From contig LUZK01000022.1 of NCBI GenBank assembly GCA_001603595.1, positions 1 to 32,124 on the forward strand: a stretch of 32,124 nucleotides of DNA, in the 5' to 3' direction. The notes under the pieces are model-generated. The model was given only the letters and a program-made list of their open reading frames with translations, ran no database searches and had not been told where the DNA came from. The translations under genes were made by a program, and so were the position numbers. Source of the DNA: Bacteroidales bacterium Bact_19 (GTDB lineage: Bacteria > Bacteroidota > Bacteroidia > Bacteroidales > ML635J-15). This document shows positions 7,934 to 16,097 of the stretch, one piece after another. Positions within the stretch are counted from its first letter, which is position 1. The number at the start of each line of letters is the position of its first letter.

Positions 7934-8845
7934 TTAACAATTCATGGCACCAATTATTTCGTTAATATCTTTAATATTGTTTTGGTTGCAGAATACTTTT
8001 AAATCATGTATTATTTTCATGGTTATGTCGGGATTTATAAAATTAGCAGTGCCGATTTGTACACAAGAGGCTCCGGCCAGCATAAATTCGATTACATCTT
8101 CATAGTTCATTATACCGCCTAATCCGCAAACAGGAATTTGTACGGCTTTACTAACCTGCCAAACCATTCTTACAGCAATAGGTTTAATTGCCGGTCCTGA
8201 GAGACCTCCGGTTATAGTGGAGAGTTTTGGTTTTCTTGTTTTAATATCTATAGCCATTCCCAAGAATGTATTTACCAGTGATAATGAATCTGCTCCTTCT
8301 GCTTCAACTGACTTAGCGATTGAAACAATATCGGTAACATTTGGAGACAGTTTAACAATCAAATGTTTTTTATATACTTTACGAACTTCTTTAACAACTT
8401 GTGCTGCGGATGAACAACTTGTTCCGAATGCCATTCCTCCTTCTTTTACATTTGGACAGGAAATATTTAATTCTATGGCAGGAATATTATCAAGTTCGTT
8501 AATCATTTCAGCGGTCTCAACATAATCATTAATAATTGAACCACTTACATTAACAATTACATTTGTTTTATAGTCTTTTATTTTTGGGTAGATATTTTTG
8601 CAGAAATATTCTACTCCTTTATTTTGTAATCCTACGGCATTAAGCATTCCTGAGGGGGTTTCAGCCATTCTTGGATATGGATTTCCTTCACGATGATGAC
8701 GTGTTGTTCCCTTAACGATAAATCCTCCTAAGTTATTCAGATTAACAAAATCTTCAAATTCATATCCATAACCAAATGTTCCTGAGGCTGTTAAGATGGG
8801 ATTTTTTAGTTTTAAACCATTAAAATTTATTTCAAGATTTACCAT
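7934..8845 (-). CDS. pyrD: Dihydroorotate dehydrogenase, class 1B catalytic subunit
   Basis: FMN-dependent oxidation of dihydroorotate to orotate in pyrimidine synthesis. The 303 residues match the class 1B size. Motifs are [13 protein letters not shown] near 18, [16 protein letters not shown] with the FMN-contacting K45, then [12 protein letters not shown] and [17 protein letters not shown]. The catalytic base is C130, a Cys as in class 1 enzymes rather than the Ser of class 2. Near the C-terminus CGLGGI and [10 protein letters not shown] bind the FMN phosphate. It overlaps the 3' end of pyrK by 7 bases, which fits the obligatory PyrD-PyrK heterotetramer that passes electrons to NAD+. Confidence 0.97.
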   Translation of the reverse strand: MVNLEINFNGLKLKNPILTASGTFGYGYEFEDFVNLNNLGGFIVKGTTRHHREGNPYPRMAETPSGMLNAVGLQNKGVEYFCKNIYPKIKDYKTNVIVNVSGSIINDYVETAEMINELDNIPAIELNISCPNVKEGGMAFGTSCSSAAQVVKEVRKVYKKHLIVKLSPNVTDIVSIAKSVEAEGADSLSLVNTFLGMAIDIKTRKPKLSTITGGLSGPAIKPIAVRMVWQVSKAVQIPVCGLGGIMNYEDVIEFMLAGASCVQIGTANFINPDITMKIIHDLKVFCNQNNIKDINEIIGAMNC

Positions 8846-9609
8846 ATTATTTCATTTGCTTTTAAAACCGGACCATCAACGCAAACACATTTATGACCTT
8901 CAGTTGTATTCTGAACACAGCACAGACAAGCACCTATTCCGCAAGCCATAAGGTTTTCTAGCGACACTTCCAGAGTTACATTTAGTAATTTAGCTTTATA
9001 AGTAAGGTTTTTCAACATAACTGTAGGTCCACACGCATAAATATTTTTATAAGGGAAAAGTTCTGAGTTAAAAATTGAATGTTCTAATACAGTCCCTTTT
9101 TCTCCATAACTTCCATCATCGGTGGTATAAAATACATTTCCATATTTTTCAAAACGTTCTTTACGTAAAATAGAATTTTTATCTCTGTAGCCAAGTAATA
9201 AAGTTGGGTTAAAACCAAATTGCATAAAATATTTTGCAGTATAAAGCATCGGAGCAACGCCACATCCACCTCCAACTAATAAAATACTATCTTCTAAAGG
9301 CAAGTTAAATGAATTTCCGAGCGGATAAACCAAATTCAGCTTTTCTCCGGCTTTAATTTCAGAGAGTTTAGCAGTTCCTTTTCCTGCAATTCTTATCAAG
9401 AGGCTGATCGTGTTTTTTTCGTAATTTACATCATGGATGCTTATTGGTCTTCTCAAGAAGGTTTCGGGAGAATCTTCAATTTTTACTTGAACAAATTGGG
9501 CCGGTAAAATTGGAGGTAAAGGTTCTTCGTTAAAGAGTTTTAATAAAAAATACTGATTATTGAGCCTTAGGTTGTATAAAACTTCAAAATCACTAATAAA
9601 TTTTTTCAT
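8839..9609 (-). CDS. pyrK: Dihydroorotate dehydrogenase electron-transfer subunit
   Basis: Iron-sulfur flavoprotein partner of class 1B PyrD; it transfers electrons from FMN through a 2Fe-2S cluster and FAD to NAD+. Visible features are the FAD-binding RRPISIHD near residues 53-60, the nucleotide-binding [21 protein letters not shown], and the C-terminal cluster motif CGIGACLCC (C223, C228, C231) with a fourth ligand at C241 or C243 in [10 protein letters not shown]. The 256-residue length is normal. It is the first gene of the pyrK-pyrD pair, translationally overlapping pyrD, and starts 100 bases after the ndk stop on the same strand. Confidence 0.95.
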   Translation of the reverse strand: MKKFISDFEVLYNLRLNNQYFLLKLFNEEPLPPILPAQFVQVKIEDSPETFLRRPISIHDVNYEKNTISLLIRIAGKGTAKLSEIKAGEKLNLVYPLGNSFNLPLEDSILLVGGGCGVAPMLYTAKYFMQFGFNPTLLLGYRDKNSILRKERFEKYGNVFYTTDDGSYGEKGTVLEHSIFNSELFPYKNIYACGPTVMLKNLTYKAKLLNVTLEVSLENLMACGIGACLCCVQNTTEGHKCVCVDGPVLKANEIIW

Positions 9610-9709
9610 AATATAATTAAAATTTCAGCAAAAATAACAATAAAAACTTTAATTAACCTTCTAAGAAGATTAAATTATCAACAAACAAGAATAGTTTCAA
9701 GAAACTTTC

Positions 9710-10150
9710 TTAGTATTGTTCATTTATAGGAAAAATCTCAAATTGGCTAAAGAAAAAATTTGCTTCTATGCATGCATTATCATCGGAGTCAGAGCCGTGA
9801 ATTGCATTTTCTTGAACAGAAAGAGCAAATTTTTTACGAATAGTTCCTTCTTCGGCTAATTCAGGGTTTGTATTTCCTATTAGTTTACGAAAATCCTGAA
9901 CTGCATTTTCTTTTTGCAGAACCATTGCTACTACCGGACCACTTGACATAAATTCAACGAGCCCTTGATAAAATGGTCTGTCTTTATGTACTGCATAAAA
10001 TCTTTCGGCCTGAGACTTTGAAAGTCTTGTCATTTTCATTGCAATAACTCTAAAACCAGCCAAATCAATTTCATTTAAAATAGGAACTAATCTTCCTAAC
10101 TTTACAGCTGTAGGCTTAACCATTGCAAAAGTAAATTCTCCCGGTTTCAT
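9710..10150 (-). CDS. ndk: Nucleoside diphosphate kinase
   Basis: Transfers the gamma-phosphate of ATP to nucleoside diphosphates through a phosphohistidine. It shows TFAMVKPTAVKLG at the N-terminus, GPVVAMVLQKENAV in the nucleotide-binding part, RKLIGNTNP and the active-site NAIHGSDS with H118. The 146-residue length is standard. ATG at 10150 lies 23 bases after the permease stop, so read-through transcription from the permease is likely, though this housekeeping gene may also have its own promoter. A short inverted repeat AGTTTC-AA-GAAACT at 9693-9706 follows the stop but lacks a convincing T run. Confidence 0.97.
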   Translation of the reverse strand: MKPGEFTFAMVKPTAVKLGRLVPILNEIDLAGFRVIAMKMTRLSKSQAERFYAVHKDRPFYQGLVEFMSSGPVVAMVLQKENAVQDFRKLIGNTNPELAEEGTIRKKFALSVQENAIHGSDSDDNACIEANFFFSQFEIFPINEQY

Positions 10151-10173
10151 ATTGATAGATTTCGAAAGTTAAA

Positions 10174-11361
10174 TTAAAATTTGAAAATTAATCCCGCTAT
10201 TCCAATCAAAATTCCTACTAAAATATTAAAAAATTTAACATACACAAAACTTTTTTGAGATTCTGCCAATAATGGCAATGAACCATGACCATCCTGAACT
10301 GCACTACTTGCAAGCAAAATACTGAAAGGAACCAGTCCTTGTAAATACATTATCAAGAATACCAGATGAGGTCCTGATTGTGGAATAATGCCCAAAGCTA
10401 AAGCTATCAAAAGAACAAAAACGGGATTTTTGTATATCCAGGTTCCAATCTCAGCATAATTCAGAATAAATGAAATTAAAATTAAAGTAAGGAAAATCCA
10501 GAAAATAATTTTAGGTAAATGCTTAACTATCAAATGTTTCCATACGTGTGTTTCAATAAAATGTTCATTTGTGAATAAAACAATGATTAAAGCTAAAATA
10601 CTGCTAATTAAGATTGTAATTTTAACCCAGTCTATTTCATGATTGTGATTATGAATATTGTTTTTGTAAGAATGCTCGTTTTCATGGTAGTGGTGCTCAC
10701 AATCCTTACTATGAATGTGATTTTTTGAACTTAACACATTTTCTATTTTAACTTTATCACCATATTTATCCGGAAGTGAAAACACCAGTGTTTCGGTGTG
10801 AGAATGACCAATAATTCCTAATGCTGAAAATGCAGCAAATGATATGAAAATTATTGAAATAATTATTCTTTTAGGATTGAAATTGAAGTTTTTTAAAGAA
10901 AAGTTTTTTTGTGTATTTATGCAATCATTTTCGTGAACATCAAAGGAAAATTCTTTAATCTCTGTAAAATTTGGAGTCTTAATAAATTTGTCAATAAGCC
11001 AACCTGTAAAGAAAGCAATCACTGATAATATCAGAAAAATTAAAATAGCTTTCTCAGGCATAAGAGCCAGCATAAAATAAGCTTCATCGCCTGAAGTGGC
11101 AATCATTACAGCTACAATGGAACCAAAACTTAAAAGACGGTGTGTATATAGGGAAACAGCAGTGAAGGTTCCCATACATCCGGGCAGAGCTCCCAGTACT
11201 ACAGCTGTAATAAGCTGTGTAAGAGGTCTTGATTTAAGTTTTTTATTTAGAAAACCGCCTGAAACTACATTAATAAATTCTATTGCCAGCATTACAACAA
11301 TAACAAAGCTGGTAATCATAAGAGTTTCCTGTATAATAAGAAACCAATTAAACTTTTCCAT
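10174..11361 (-). CDS. Polytopic membrane permease with His-rich loop, putative metal transporter
   Basis: This is an integral inner-membrane protein of about 395 residues with roughly eight to ten hydrophobic helices. It resembles the family annotated as putative manganese transporter or ArsP-like permease (DUF2899 type). Repeated half-motifs are visible: GALPGCMGTFTAVSLYTHRLLSFGS with SGDEAYFMLALMP in the first half, and GIIPQSGPHLVFL with SSAVQDGHGSLPLLA in the second, suggesting an inverted duplicated fold. Between the halves a loop is dense in His and acidic residues (HIHSKDCEHHYHENEH, later NIHNHNHE), plausible for binding divalent metal. The substrate is not proven. TTG at 11382 could open the frame, but ATG at 11361 (MEKFNWFLI) is preferred. 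It lies 38 bases after the OmpA-like gene on the same strand. Confidence 0.65.
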   Translation of the reverse strand: MEKFNWFLIIQETLMITSFVIVVMLAIEFINVVSGGFLNKKLKSRPLTQLITAVVLGALPGCMGTFTAVSLYTHRLLSFGSIVAVMIATSGDEAYFMLALMPEKAILIFLILSVIAFFTGWLIDKFIKTPNFTEIKEFSFDVHENDCINTQKNFSLKNFNFNPKRIIISIIFISFAAFSALGIIGHSHTETLVFSLPDKYGDKVKIENVLSSKNHIHSKDCEHHYHENEHSYKNNIHNHNHEIDWVKITILISSILALIIVLFTNEHFIETHVWKHLIVKHLPKIIFWIFLTLILISFILNYAEIGTWIYKNPVFVLLIALALGIIPQSGPHLVFLIMYLQGLVPFSILLASSAVQDGHGSLPLLAESQKSFVYVKFFNILVGILIGIAGLIFKF

Positions 11362-11387
11362 TTCTATTAAAACAATAAACAATCGGA

Positions 11388-11420
11388 CAAATATACAAAT
11401 TAGTCTTCGTTTTGTTCAAC
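11388..11420 (-). promoter_or_regulatory. Candidate internal promoter before the permease
   Basis: On the minus strand GTTG (11420-11417), 21 bases, then TATATTTG (11395-11388), an exact TAnnTTTG. It overlaps the last codons of the OmpA-like gene and lies 26 bases before the permease ATG. It could allow the permease and ndk to be expressed separately from the outer-membrane genes. Confidence 0.4.
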
Positions 11421-13382
11421 TTTTTCAAACGAAACAGCAATAATTTCTATGCGTCTTTCACGTGAAGCCGCTGGACTGTATATTGAATTGCGAGGGTCGT
11501 TTGGGTCATCGCTTACTTTTCCGGCTGAAAAAGTTTTTCCGAAAGCTACAAATTCATATTCAATTTGTCCATTTTGGATGTATTCTCTGAAAAATCCGTT
11601 ATCATATTCATTAAAGAAATTAACTAAACTCGAAATTCTTCGTTTAGCCAGATTATTGTTGTATTCTACAGTATTTAATGGTGATGTATATCCTTTTATG
11701 GTTACTTTAATTTTTTGTCCCGATAATACGAGTTCCTTCAAAAGAGCAGAAAATTCGAGTAATTTATTATAATTGGCTTCAATATATTCGGCAAAGAAAT
11801 AATCTATACTGTCAATTGCGGCTTGTTTTTCGGCTTTTGGAAGACCTTTTGAAAACTGTTTACGATATTCATCTGTCATTTTAATGTAATCGTTAAATGT
11901 CTGAGAGTATGTTAGTTGAGTAACCGTATCCCATGAGTTGGGGTTGGGAATATCGTTATGGAAATACAAAGCTATAGGTACGAGCAACCTTGTTTTTGTT
12001 GTAAGTAATTCAATTTTTTGTTCTTCAATATCTTCCCGAGTAATTTCTTTTTCTAGATAATGAAAGTAAATATCATTACAGCAACTTTTTTGTCTTTCTG
12101 CAAAGGAAGATTTGCGATTGCTGGTTAAAAATGCTATTGCCTGTTTGTGGTATTTTCTATAGTAAAAATCGTTTTGTGCAGTATTTAAAGGAAAACCTAC
12201 ATTTTTAACTTCATTCCATTTGTAAAAAAAACCTTTTGTTGAGAAAATATCATATCCGCCAATAGTATTAAATCTGTTGGAACTGAAATAAAGTGTAGAA
12301 TCTTTTAAGTCATAAAACGGGGTAATTTCATTGCCTGAAGTATTTATTGTAGAAGAAGTATCCATAAAATTGATAAACCTCGTATCCTCAATGATTGGTC
12401 GTCCAATATTTCTTACAATACCCCAAGTTTCATCGGGCAAAATCTCGCACTGCCAGATATCAAATCCTCCTTCGCCATCAGGACGATTAGATGACCATAA
12501 CAAAATGTCGGTTTTATTGTCACGTTCCACCAAAAAAGGATGTGTATTATGATATCCGGGATAATTTATTTTTTCAGGCAGTTTTTTAGGTTTTTTCCAT
12601 TCTCCATTTTCATAAATAGCTTCATAAATATAGGTGTAGTTTTCGATATAATTTGAGACAGTAAAATACATTTTTGTACCTTGATAGTTAAAACAAGGAT
12701 TTGCAATATCATAATCCGGAAAGTTTATAATTTCGGAGAATAATTCTGCTTTTTTGTTTTCGGCCAGAAAGTTTATTGAATATAAACGTGATTTATATTT
12801 TCTTAGAGTATCATTTAAAGGTTTTATTGAAGCAAATACTAATACCGAATCATTAAGTAAAGCAGTTGAAAACTCGCTATAAACTGTGTTAATAAAGGAA
12901 TCTGCCTGGTAAACAATTATTCCGTTTGGATTATTGTATAATTTCCATGCAAGTTCACAATTTATAATTTCTTGTTCAGCAATTTTTAAATATGGATTTT
13001 CGCTTGCAAGTTTGTTGATTTCGATATATTTCCCAAAATAATATTGAGCACTAACAAATTCTTCATTTGATTTAAGCATTTGTGCATAGTGAAAAATTGA
13101 TTCAGGATATTTTTCGGGCACTTTGTCAACAATAATTTTATATTTTGCAGCTGCTCTAACATAATCATTATCAAGCCTGTATGCTTCGGCAGCTTTATAA
13201 ATTACATCATACATCTTTGAGTTTAAACTCAAAGCTTGCTCATATAGCATAACTGCACCATAATAATTTTTTTCAGCGAAAGCTTTATCTCCGGAGATTA
13301 TTAAATTTTTTATTTCACGTTCCTGCTGCGAAAATGTAACTGTTGGAATCAAAAATACTAGAAAAAAAATCAATTTCCTCAT
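11400..13382 (-). CDS. TPR / beta-propeller / OmpA-like envelope protein
   Basis: A 660-residue exported protein. Residues 1-18 are a signal peptide (ends TVTFSQQ), without a lipobox. Residues about 20-140 show TPR-like helices (DKAFAEKNYYGAVMLYEQAL, AAEAYRLDNDYVRAAAKY). About 190-450 has repeated PD40/WD40-like blades (MYFTVSNY, LWSSNRPDGEGGFDIW, LYFSSNRFNTIGGYDIF). The last 120 residues are an OmpA-like domain (VTIKGYTSPLNTVEYNNNLA, then KRRISSLVNFF) expected to bind peptidoglycan. The same architecture occurs in PorE and in OmpA proteins paired with PorP/SprF-family proteins of T9SS and gliding systems. It starts 11 bases after the porP-like gene, so the two are co-expressed. It probably tethers an outer-membrane complex to the cell wall. 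Assignment to a specific Por or Spr protein is not possible. Confidence 0.85.
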   Translation of the reverse strand: MRKLIFFLVFLIPTVTFSQQEREIKNLIISGDKAFAEKNYYGAVMLYEQALSLNSKMYDVIYKAAEAYRLDNDYVRAAAKYKIIVDKVPEKYPESIFHYAQMLKSNEEFVSAQYYFGKYIEINKLASENPYLKIAEQEIINCELAWKLYNNPNGIIVYQADSFINTVYSEFSTALLNDSVLVFASIKPLNDTLRKYKSRLYSINFLAENKKAELFSEIINFPDYDIANPCFNYQGTKMYFTVSNYIENYTYIYEAIYENGEWKKPKKLPEKINYPGYHNTHPFLVERDNKTDILLWSSNRPDGEGGFDIWQCEILPDETWGIVRNIGRPIIEDTRFINFMDTSSTINTSGNEITPFYDLKDSTLYFSSNRFNTIGGYDIFSTKGFFYKWNEVKNVGFPLNTAQNDFYYRKYHKQAIAFLTSNRKSSFAERQKSCCNDIYFHYLEKEITREDIEEQKIELLTTKTRLLVPIALYFHNDIPNPNSWDTVTQLTYSQTFNDYIKMTDEYRKQFSKGLPKAEKQAAIDSIDYFFAEYIEANYNKLLEFSALLKELVLSGQKIKVTIKGYTSPLNTVEYNNNLAKRRISSLVNFFNEYDNGFFREYIQNGQIEYEFVAFGKTFSAGKVSDDPNDPRNSIYSPAASRERRIEIIAVSFEKVEQNED

Positions 13383-13393
13383 AGCTTCACTAC

Positions 13394-14446
13394 TTAAATA
13401 AAATCAGGACATTTCCGATAATGAGGAGCATCAAACGGACGAATTTTAGAAAAAATATAAATAAGACTGAATTCTGTTCCTCCTCTTCCTTTACTGATAG
13501 CACTCAGTTTTGAAATATTAATATCGTAACTAATAAAGAATCTCAAGTTATTGTAGTTTAACCCGAAAACTACAATACCAGCATCTCTTGCACGCAAAAG
13601 TAATCCAAAACTAAAAGATTGAAACGATAAAGGATTGTAATTAAAACGCAAAATACCACCTAAATTTAATTCTGTATATTTTTGTTGTTGATGGTAAAGT
13701 ATAAGGGGTTCAATCCATAAATCATCTTTAAAATTGTATTCTCCAAAAAAGTTTAAAGTCCATTTTACAGGTAATATAGAATTTGAATTTTCTAAGAAAG
13801 TTCGTTTTGGACGATTGATATGATTAGCAGAAATAGATACCCCGACATCAAGTTTTGGGCTGTGATTGTAAGAAAAAACTATCCCTGAACCAAAATCTAA
13901 ATAATTAAATCTGTTGAAATCCCATACTTCGTTTGAAGGACGATTTGGATCAAATTGTTCTCCGTCATATTGTTCTCCAAATGTGAAATTGTTGAAGTTT
14001 ATGGAATGAAATGTATATCCGATTTGAATACCTATTCCTGTTTTAAATTTATTGTTATTACCGTATTTGAATCTTAGAGCAGAATTTAAATAAATTTGAG
14101 TTGTACTGAATCTTCCATCTCCTGCTATGTCTTGATTTAACAAAATACCACTTCCTGATTCGGAATAGTTGATTTTATTTATTTTATAAGCAGCATCAAC
14201 AGAACCTCCAAATGTTCTATAAGCATTTGTGAAGCTGTTCCATTGATTTTTTTGATTTAAAACAAATCTTAAATCACCATCAAAAAGTCCTGTATTAGCA
14301 GGATTAGTAAATAATGGGGCCGCAAAAAATTGGCTGAAATGAATATCTTGTGCAAAAACTCTTGAACAAAAGCTTATAACCGTTAATATTGTGAATAAAT
14401 ATATTTTATTTAACTTTTGCAATTTATCGAAGTTTTGTATTTTCAA
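13394..14446 (-). CDS. PorP/SprF family type IX secretion outer-membrane protein
   Basis: A 350-residue outer-membrane beta-barrel protein of the PorP/SprF family. The mature N-terminus shows the hallmark AQDIHFSQFFAAPLFTNPA followed by NTGLFDGDLRF, right after a signal peptide ending SRVFA. The remainder alternates as transmembrane strands (GIGIQIGYTFHSINF, FSYNHSPKLDVGVSISANH, FSFGLLLRARDAGIVVFG). Family members attach to T9SS cargo with CHU_C-type tails and help secrete or anchor giant adhesins such as SprB. There is no ATG before the signal peptide in this frame, so TTG at 14446 is the best start. A run of ten A (minus strand) lies 14 bases upstream. It is first in a minus-strand run with the OmpA-like gene 11 bases behind. 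Its natural cargo candidate is the adhesin encoded from 24431, on the far side of the transposase ORF. Confidence 0.85.
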   Translation of the reverse strand: MKIQNFDKLQKLNKIYLFTILTVISFCSRVFAQDIHFSQFFAAPLFTNPANTGLFDGDLRFVLNQKNQWNSFTNAYRTFGGSVDAAYKINKINYSESGSGILLNQDIAGDGRFSTTQIYLNSALRFKYGNNNKFKTGIGIQIGYTFHSINFNNFTFGEQYDGEQFDPNRPSNEVWDFNRFNYLDFGSGIVFSYNHSPKLDVGVSISANHINRPKRTFLENSNSILPVKWTLNFFGEYNFKDDLWIEPLILYHQQQKYTELNLGGILRFNYNPLSFQSFSFGLLLRARDAGIVVFGLNYNNLRFFISYDINISKLSAISKGRGGTEFSLIYIFSKIRPFDAPHYRKCPDFI

Positions 14447-14566
14447 TGTAAAATTAAAGATTTTTTTTTTAATAACAACTTTTTTCTAAAATTACACCAA
14501 AGAAAAATCTAAATTATAGCAAATTAATTGCAAAATTTCTGTTTTTATTATGGTGTTCCTTTTAGT

Positions 14567-14615
14567 TTAACCCAAATTTCAAGAGATTAAAAAAATCTCT
14601 TGAAATTTGGGTTAA
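14567..14615. repeat. Perfect 22-bp inverted repeat with 5-base loop
   Basis: The left arm 14567-14588 begins TTAACCCAAATTTC and ends AAGAGATT; the right arm 14594-14615 is its exact reverse complement, and the loop is AAAAA. All 22 pairs match. It sits in the divergent region between the porP-like gene (minus) and the transposase ORF (plus), so it is downstream of neither and is not placed as an ordinary terminator. It could be a palindromic element of MITE or REP type, an insulator, or the 3' end of an unrecognised small RNA. Confidence 0.85.
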
Positions 14616-14842
14616 TTTCTCTTTTTTCAATGGGAAAACATATTCCAAATTAAAATACGTAAATAGTCAAATGCTCGAAATTTAAATTTTATTTATAAAG
14701 TATTAGATAGAAAATATTTAAAAGATTGATAAGAATTAGTTCAAAGTAAATAGCTTATTGATATGTGATTTTAGTGAAATGAGGGATTATAATATGGGTA
14801 GAATTTATCGGGTGTAAAAAATTATAATCTATTTATAATTTG

Positions 14843-14873
14843 TATTGTTATTTCAATTTATTTTATAATTTTG
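14843..14873 (+). promoter_or_regulatory. Candidate promoter of the transposase-like gene
   Basis: TAATTTTG at 14866-14873 matches TAnnTTTG exactly. A TTG at 14845-14847 lies 18 bases upstream, slightly short of the usual spacing, and an alternative TTTG at 14839-14842 is 23 bases away. Transcription would start near 14880, about 24 bases before the ATG. Confidence 0.4.
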
Positions 14874-14879
14874 TAGCTG

Positions 14880-14891
14880 TTTATTCATTGA
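14880..14891 (+). repeat. Left copy of direct repeat flanking the transposase-like gene
   Basis: TTTATTCATTGA, identical to 15912-15923; similarity continues as AAAACATTTAAA here against GAACATTAAA there. It lies 13 bases before the ATG of the transposase-like gene. Confidence 0.5.
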
Positions 14892-14903
14892 AAAACATTT
14901 AAA

Positions 14904-15899
14904 ATGAATCAAAAAAGCAAAAAAGTAAAGCGGAATCCTTTTCCACAAGAGATTGTCAACTTGCCGATTAAGGAATGTCCTCACTGCGGTAGCAGACATT
15001 TTATAAAGTTTGGAAAGTACGTAAATGTATCGAGATATAGATGTAAAGCATGTCGTCGCACGTTTATTCCGACAAGTGGGAGCAGCATTCATTACATAAA
15101 TAAAAAAGAAACGTTTCTGAGATTGTTTGATATGTTCAATAGTGGGGAAGTTTTGACGATAAAAAATATTTCACAAAAGTTTGGGATTAGTATTTTAACC
15201 GCCTTTGACTGGCGACATAAGATTTTTTTGGCCTTGCAATTAGTCAAGCAAGATTTCGAATCATTTACGATAGCAAATAAAGTTGTTTTTTATTTTAACG
15301 AAAAAGGTCGTAAAAGTGTGTCCGGAAAACGAAAAAAATTTAAACAAAAAGTTAATTTGTGTTCTATTACAGATAGCAGATTGACTGAGTTTAAGTTTAT
15401 TAACATTGGAGACAATATAAGAAAAGATTTTTACGAAAGATTTTCCGGACGAGTTGGAAACCGAGGAATATTATTTTTTAAGGATGATGAAAATATTTTA
15501 ATTGACGACATTAAAATTTTAAATAAAGAAAAAAATAATCCTGTAAAACTCAAGAGATTAGAGAAAAGTTTGAAAATACATAAATACAAATCAGAAGAAT
15601 TCAAAGTTTTTATAAATAGATTTATGCGTGGAGTAGCCACGAAGTACTTGCAGGTGTATGCAAATTTTTATTCTTTTCTGCAAAGTTTAAAATCAGTTCC
15701 GGATTATTATAAGCTGTTGGAAATGAGACTAGCGTGGATAAAATATTTAAAGATGGAAGTATTGTATCAGGATTTTCTTCAACGAAATTCTATAAATCTG
15801 GATTATTATGTTGCAATAAAGCGAAAATGGAAATCAAATAACATAAGATTTAAAGTTGATTTTGATGAAAATTTGATAAATAATTATACGCAAAAATAA
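14904..15899 (+). CDS. IS1595/ISXO2-like transposase, probably inactive
   Basis: The 331-residue protein has an N-terminal zinc ribbon (CPHCGSRHF with C25 and C28; RYRCKACRRTF with C47 and C50), a helix-turn-helix (LTIKNISQKFGISILTAFDW, about 85-103) and a C-terminal region with RGVATKYLQVYANF (242-255), a signature of IS1595-family DDE transposases. From my memory of the family, the first catalytic Asp lies about eight residues before an EKG-type motif. Here that place is N125 in NKVVFYFNEKGRK. The third acidic or Asn position aligns with H226 in LKIHKYKS. D194 or D195 may be the second. The ORF is full length and unbroken, so it is either recently inactivated by substitution or kept as a DNA-binding protein. 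No terminal inverted repeats are visible. It lies opposite in strand to both neighbours. Confidence 0.75.
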   Translation: MNQKSKKVKRNPFPQEIVNLPIKECPHCGSRHFIKFGKYVNVSRYRCKACRRTFIPTSGSSIHYINKKETFLRLFDMFNSGEVLTIKNISQKFGISILTAFDWRHKIFLALQLVKQDFESFTIANKVVFYFNEKGRKSVSGKRKKFKQKVNLCSITDSRLTEFKFINIGDNIRKDFYERFSGRVGNRGILFFKDDENILIDDIKILNKEKNNPVKLKRLEKSLKIHKYKSEEFKVFINRFMRGVATKYLQVYANFYSFLQSLKSVPDYYKLLEMRLAWIKYLKMEVLYQDFLQRNSINLDYYVAIKRKWKSNNIRFKVDFDENLINNYTQK

Positions 15900-15911
15900 A
15901 CCTCAACACAA

Positions 15912-15923
15912 TTTATTCATTGA
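15912..15923 (+). repeat. Right copy of direct repeat flanking the transposase-like gene
   Basis: TTTATTCATTGA, identical to 14880-14891. It starts 12 bases after the transposase stop. Together the copies bracket a segment of about 1.03 kb. Twelve bases is longer than the usual 8-base target duplication of IS1595 elements as I know them. Confidence 0.5.
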
Positions 15924-16044
15924 GAACATTAAATTGCTTAAGCCAAATAATGTCGAATTTTTTGTGTAAAAAAGGATGAAAACTCATTGAAAGTCAAACA
16001 TAAGAGTAAAGTATTAAATCTGATAAGATTCCTGAATTTTAAAT

Positions 16045-16076
16045 AAAAAATGCCCTAAAAAATCTGGGCATTTTTT
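16045..16076. terminator. Bidirectional terminator between transposase and adhesin genes
   Basis: AAAAAATGCCC at 16045-16055 and GGGCATTTTTT at 16066-16076 form a perfect 11-bp stem around a 10-base loop, with a T run on either strand. It ends the adhesin transcript (stop at 16098, minus strand) and can also end the plus-strand transposase transcript. Confidence 0.85.
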
Positions 16077-16097
16077 TATTTAAAGAATTTATCATTA

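Larger units (their letters stand above)
14447..14879. other. Non-coding stretch between porP-like gene and transposase
   Basis: No open frame I can support. It holds the perfect 22-bp inverted repeat at 14567-14615, annotated separately. A second 9-bp inverted repeat, GATTATAAT at 14785-14793 and ATTATAATC at 14821-14829, is separated by 27 bases. Near the right end is a TAATTTTG promoter element (14866-14873). Promoter elements for the porP-like gene are expected near 14470-14560 but no full match is present. Confidence 0.5.

Noticed and set aside
8217-8525. Plus-strand open frame inside pyrD
   Set aside because: Antisense to the catalytic Cys region of pyrD; no independent support.
9693-9706. 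Hairpin AGTTTC-AA-GAAACT after ndk as a terminator
   Set aside because: The loop is too short and no continuous T run follows on the minus strand.
13394-14446. Core T9SS PorP assignment
   Set aside because: Genomes often carry many PorP/SprF paralogues; no other core T9SS gene (porK, porL, porM, porN) is present, so only family membership is claimed.
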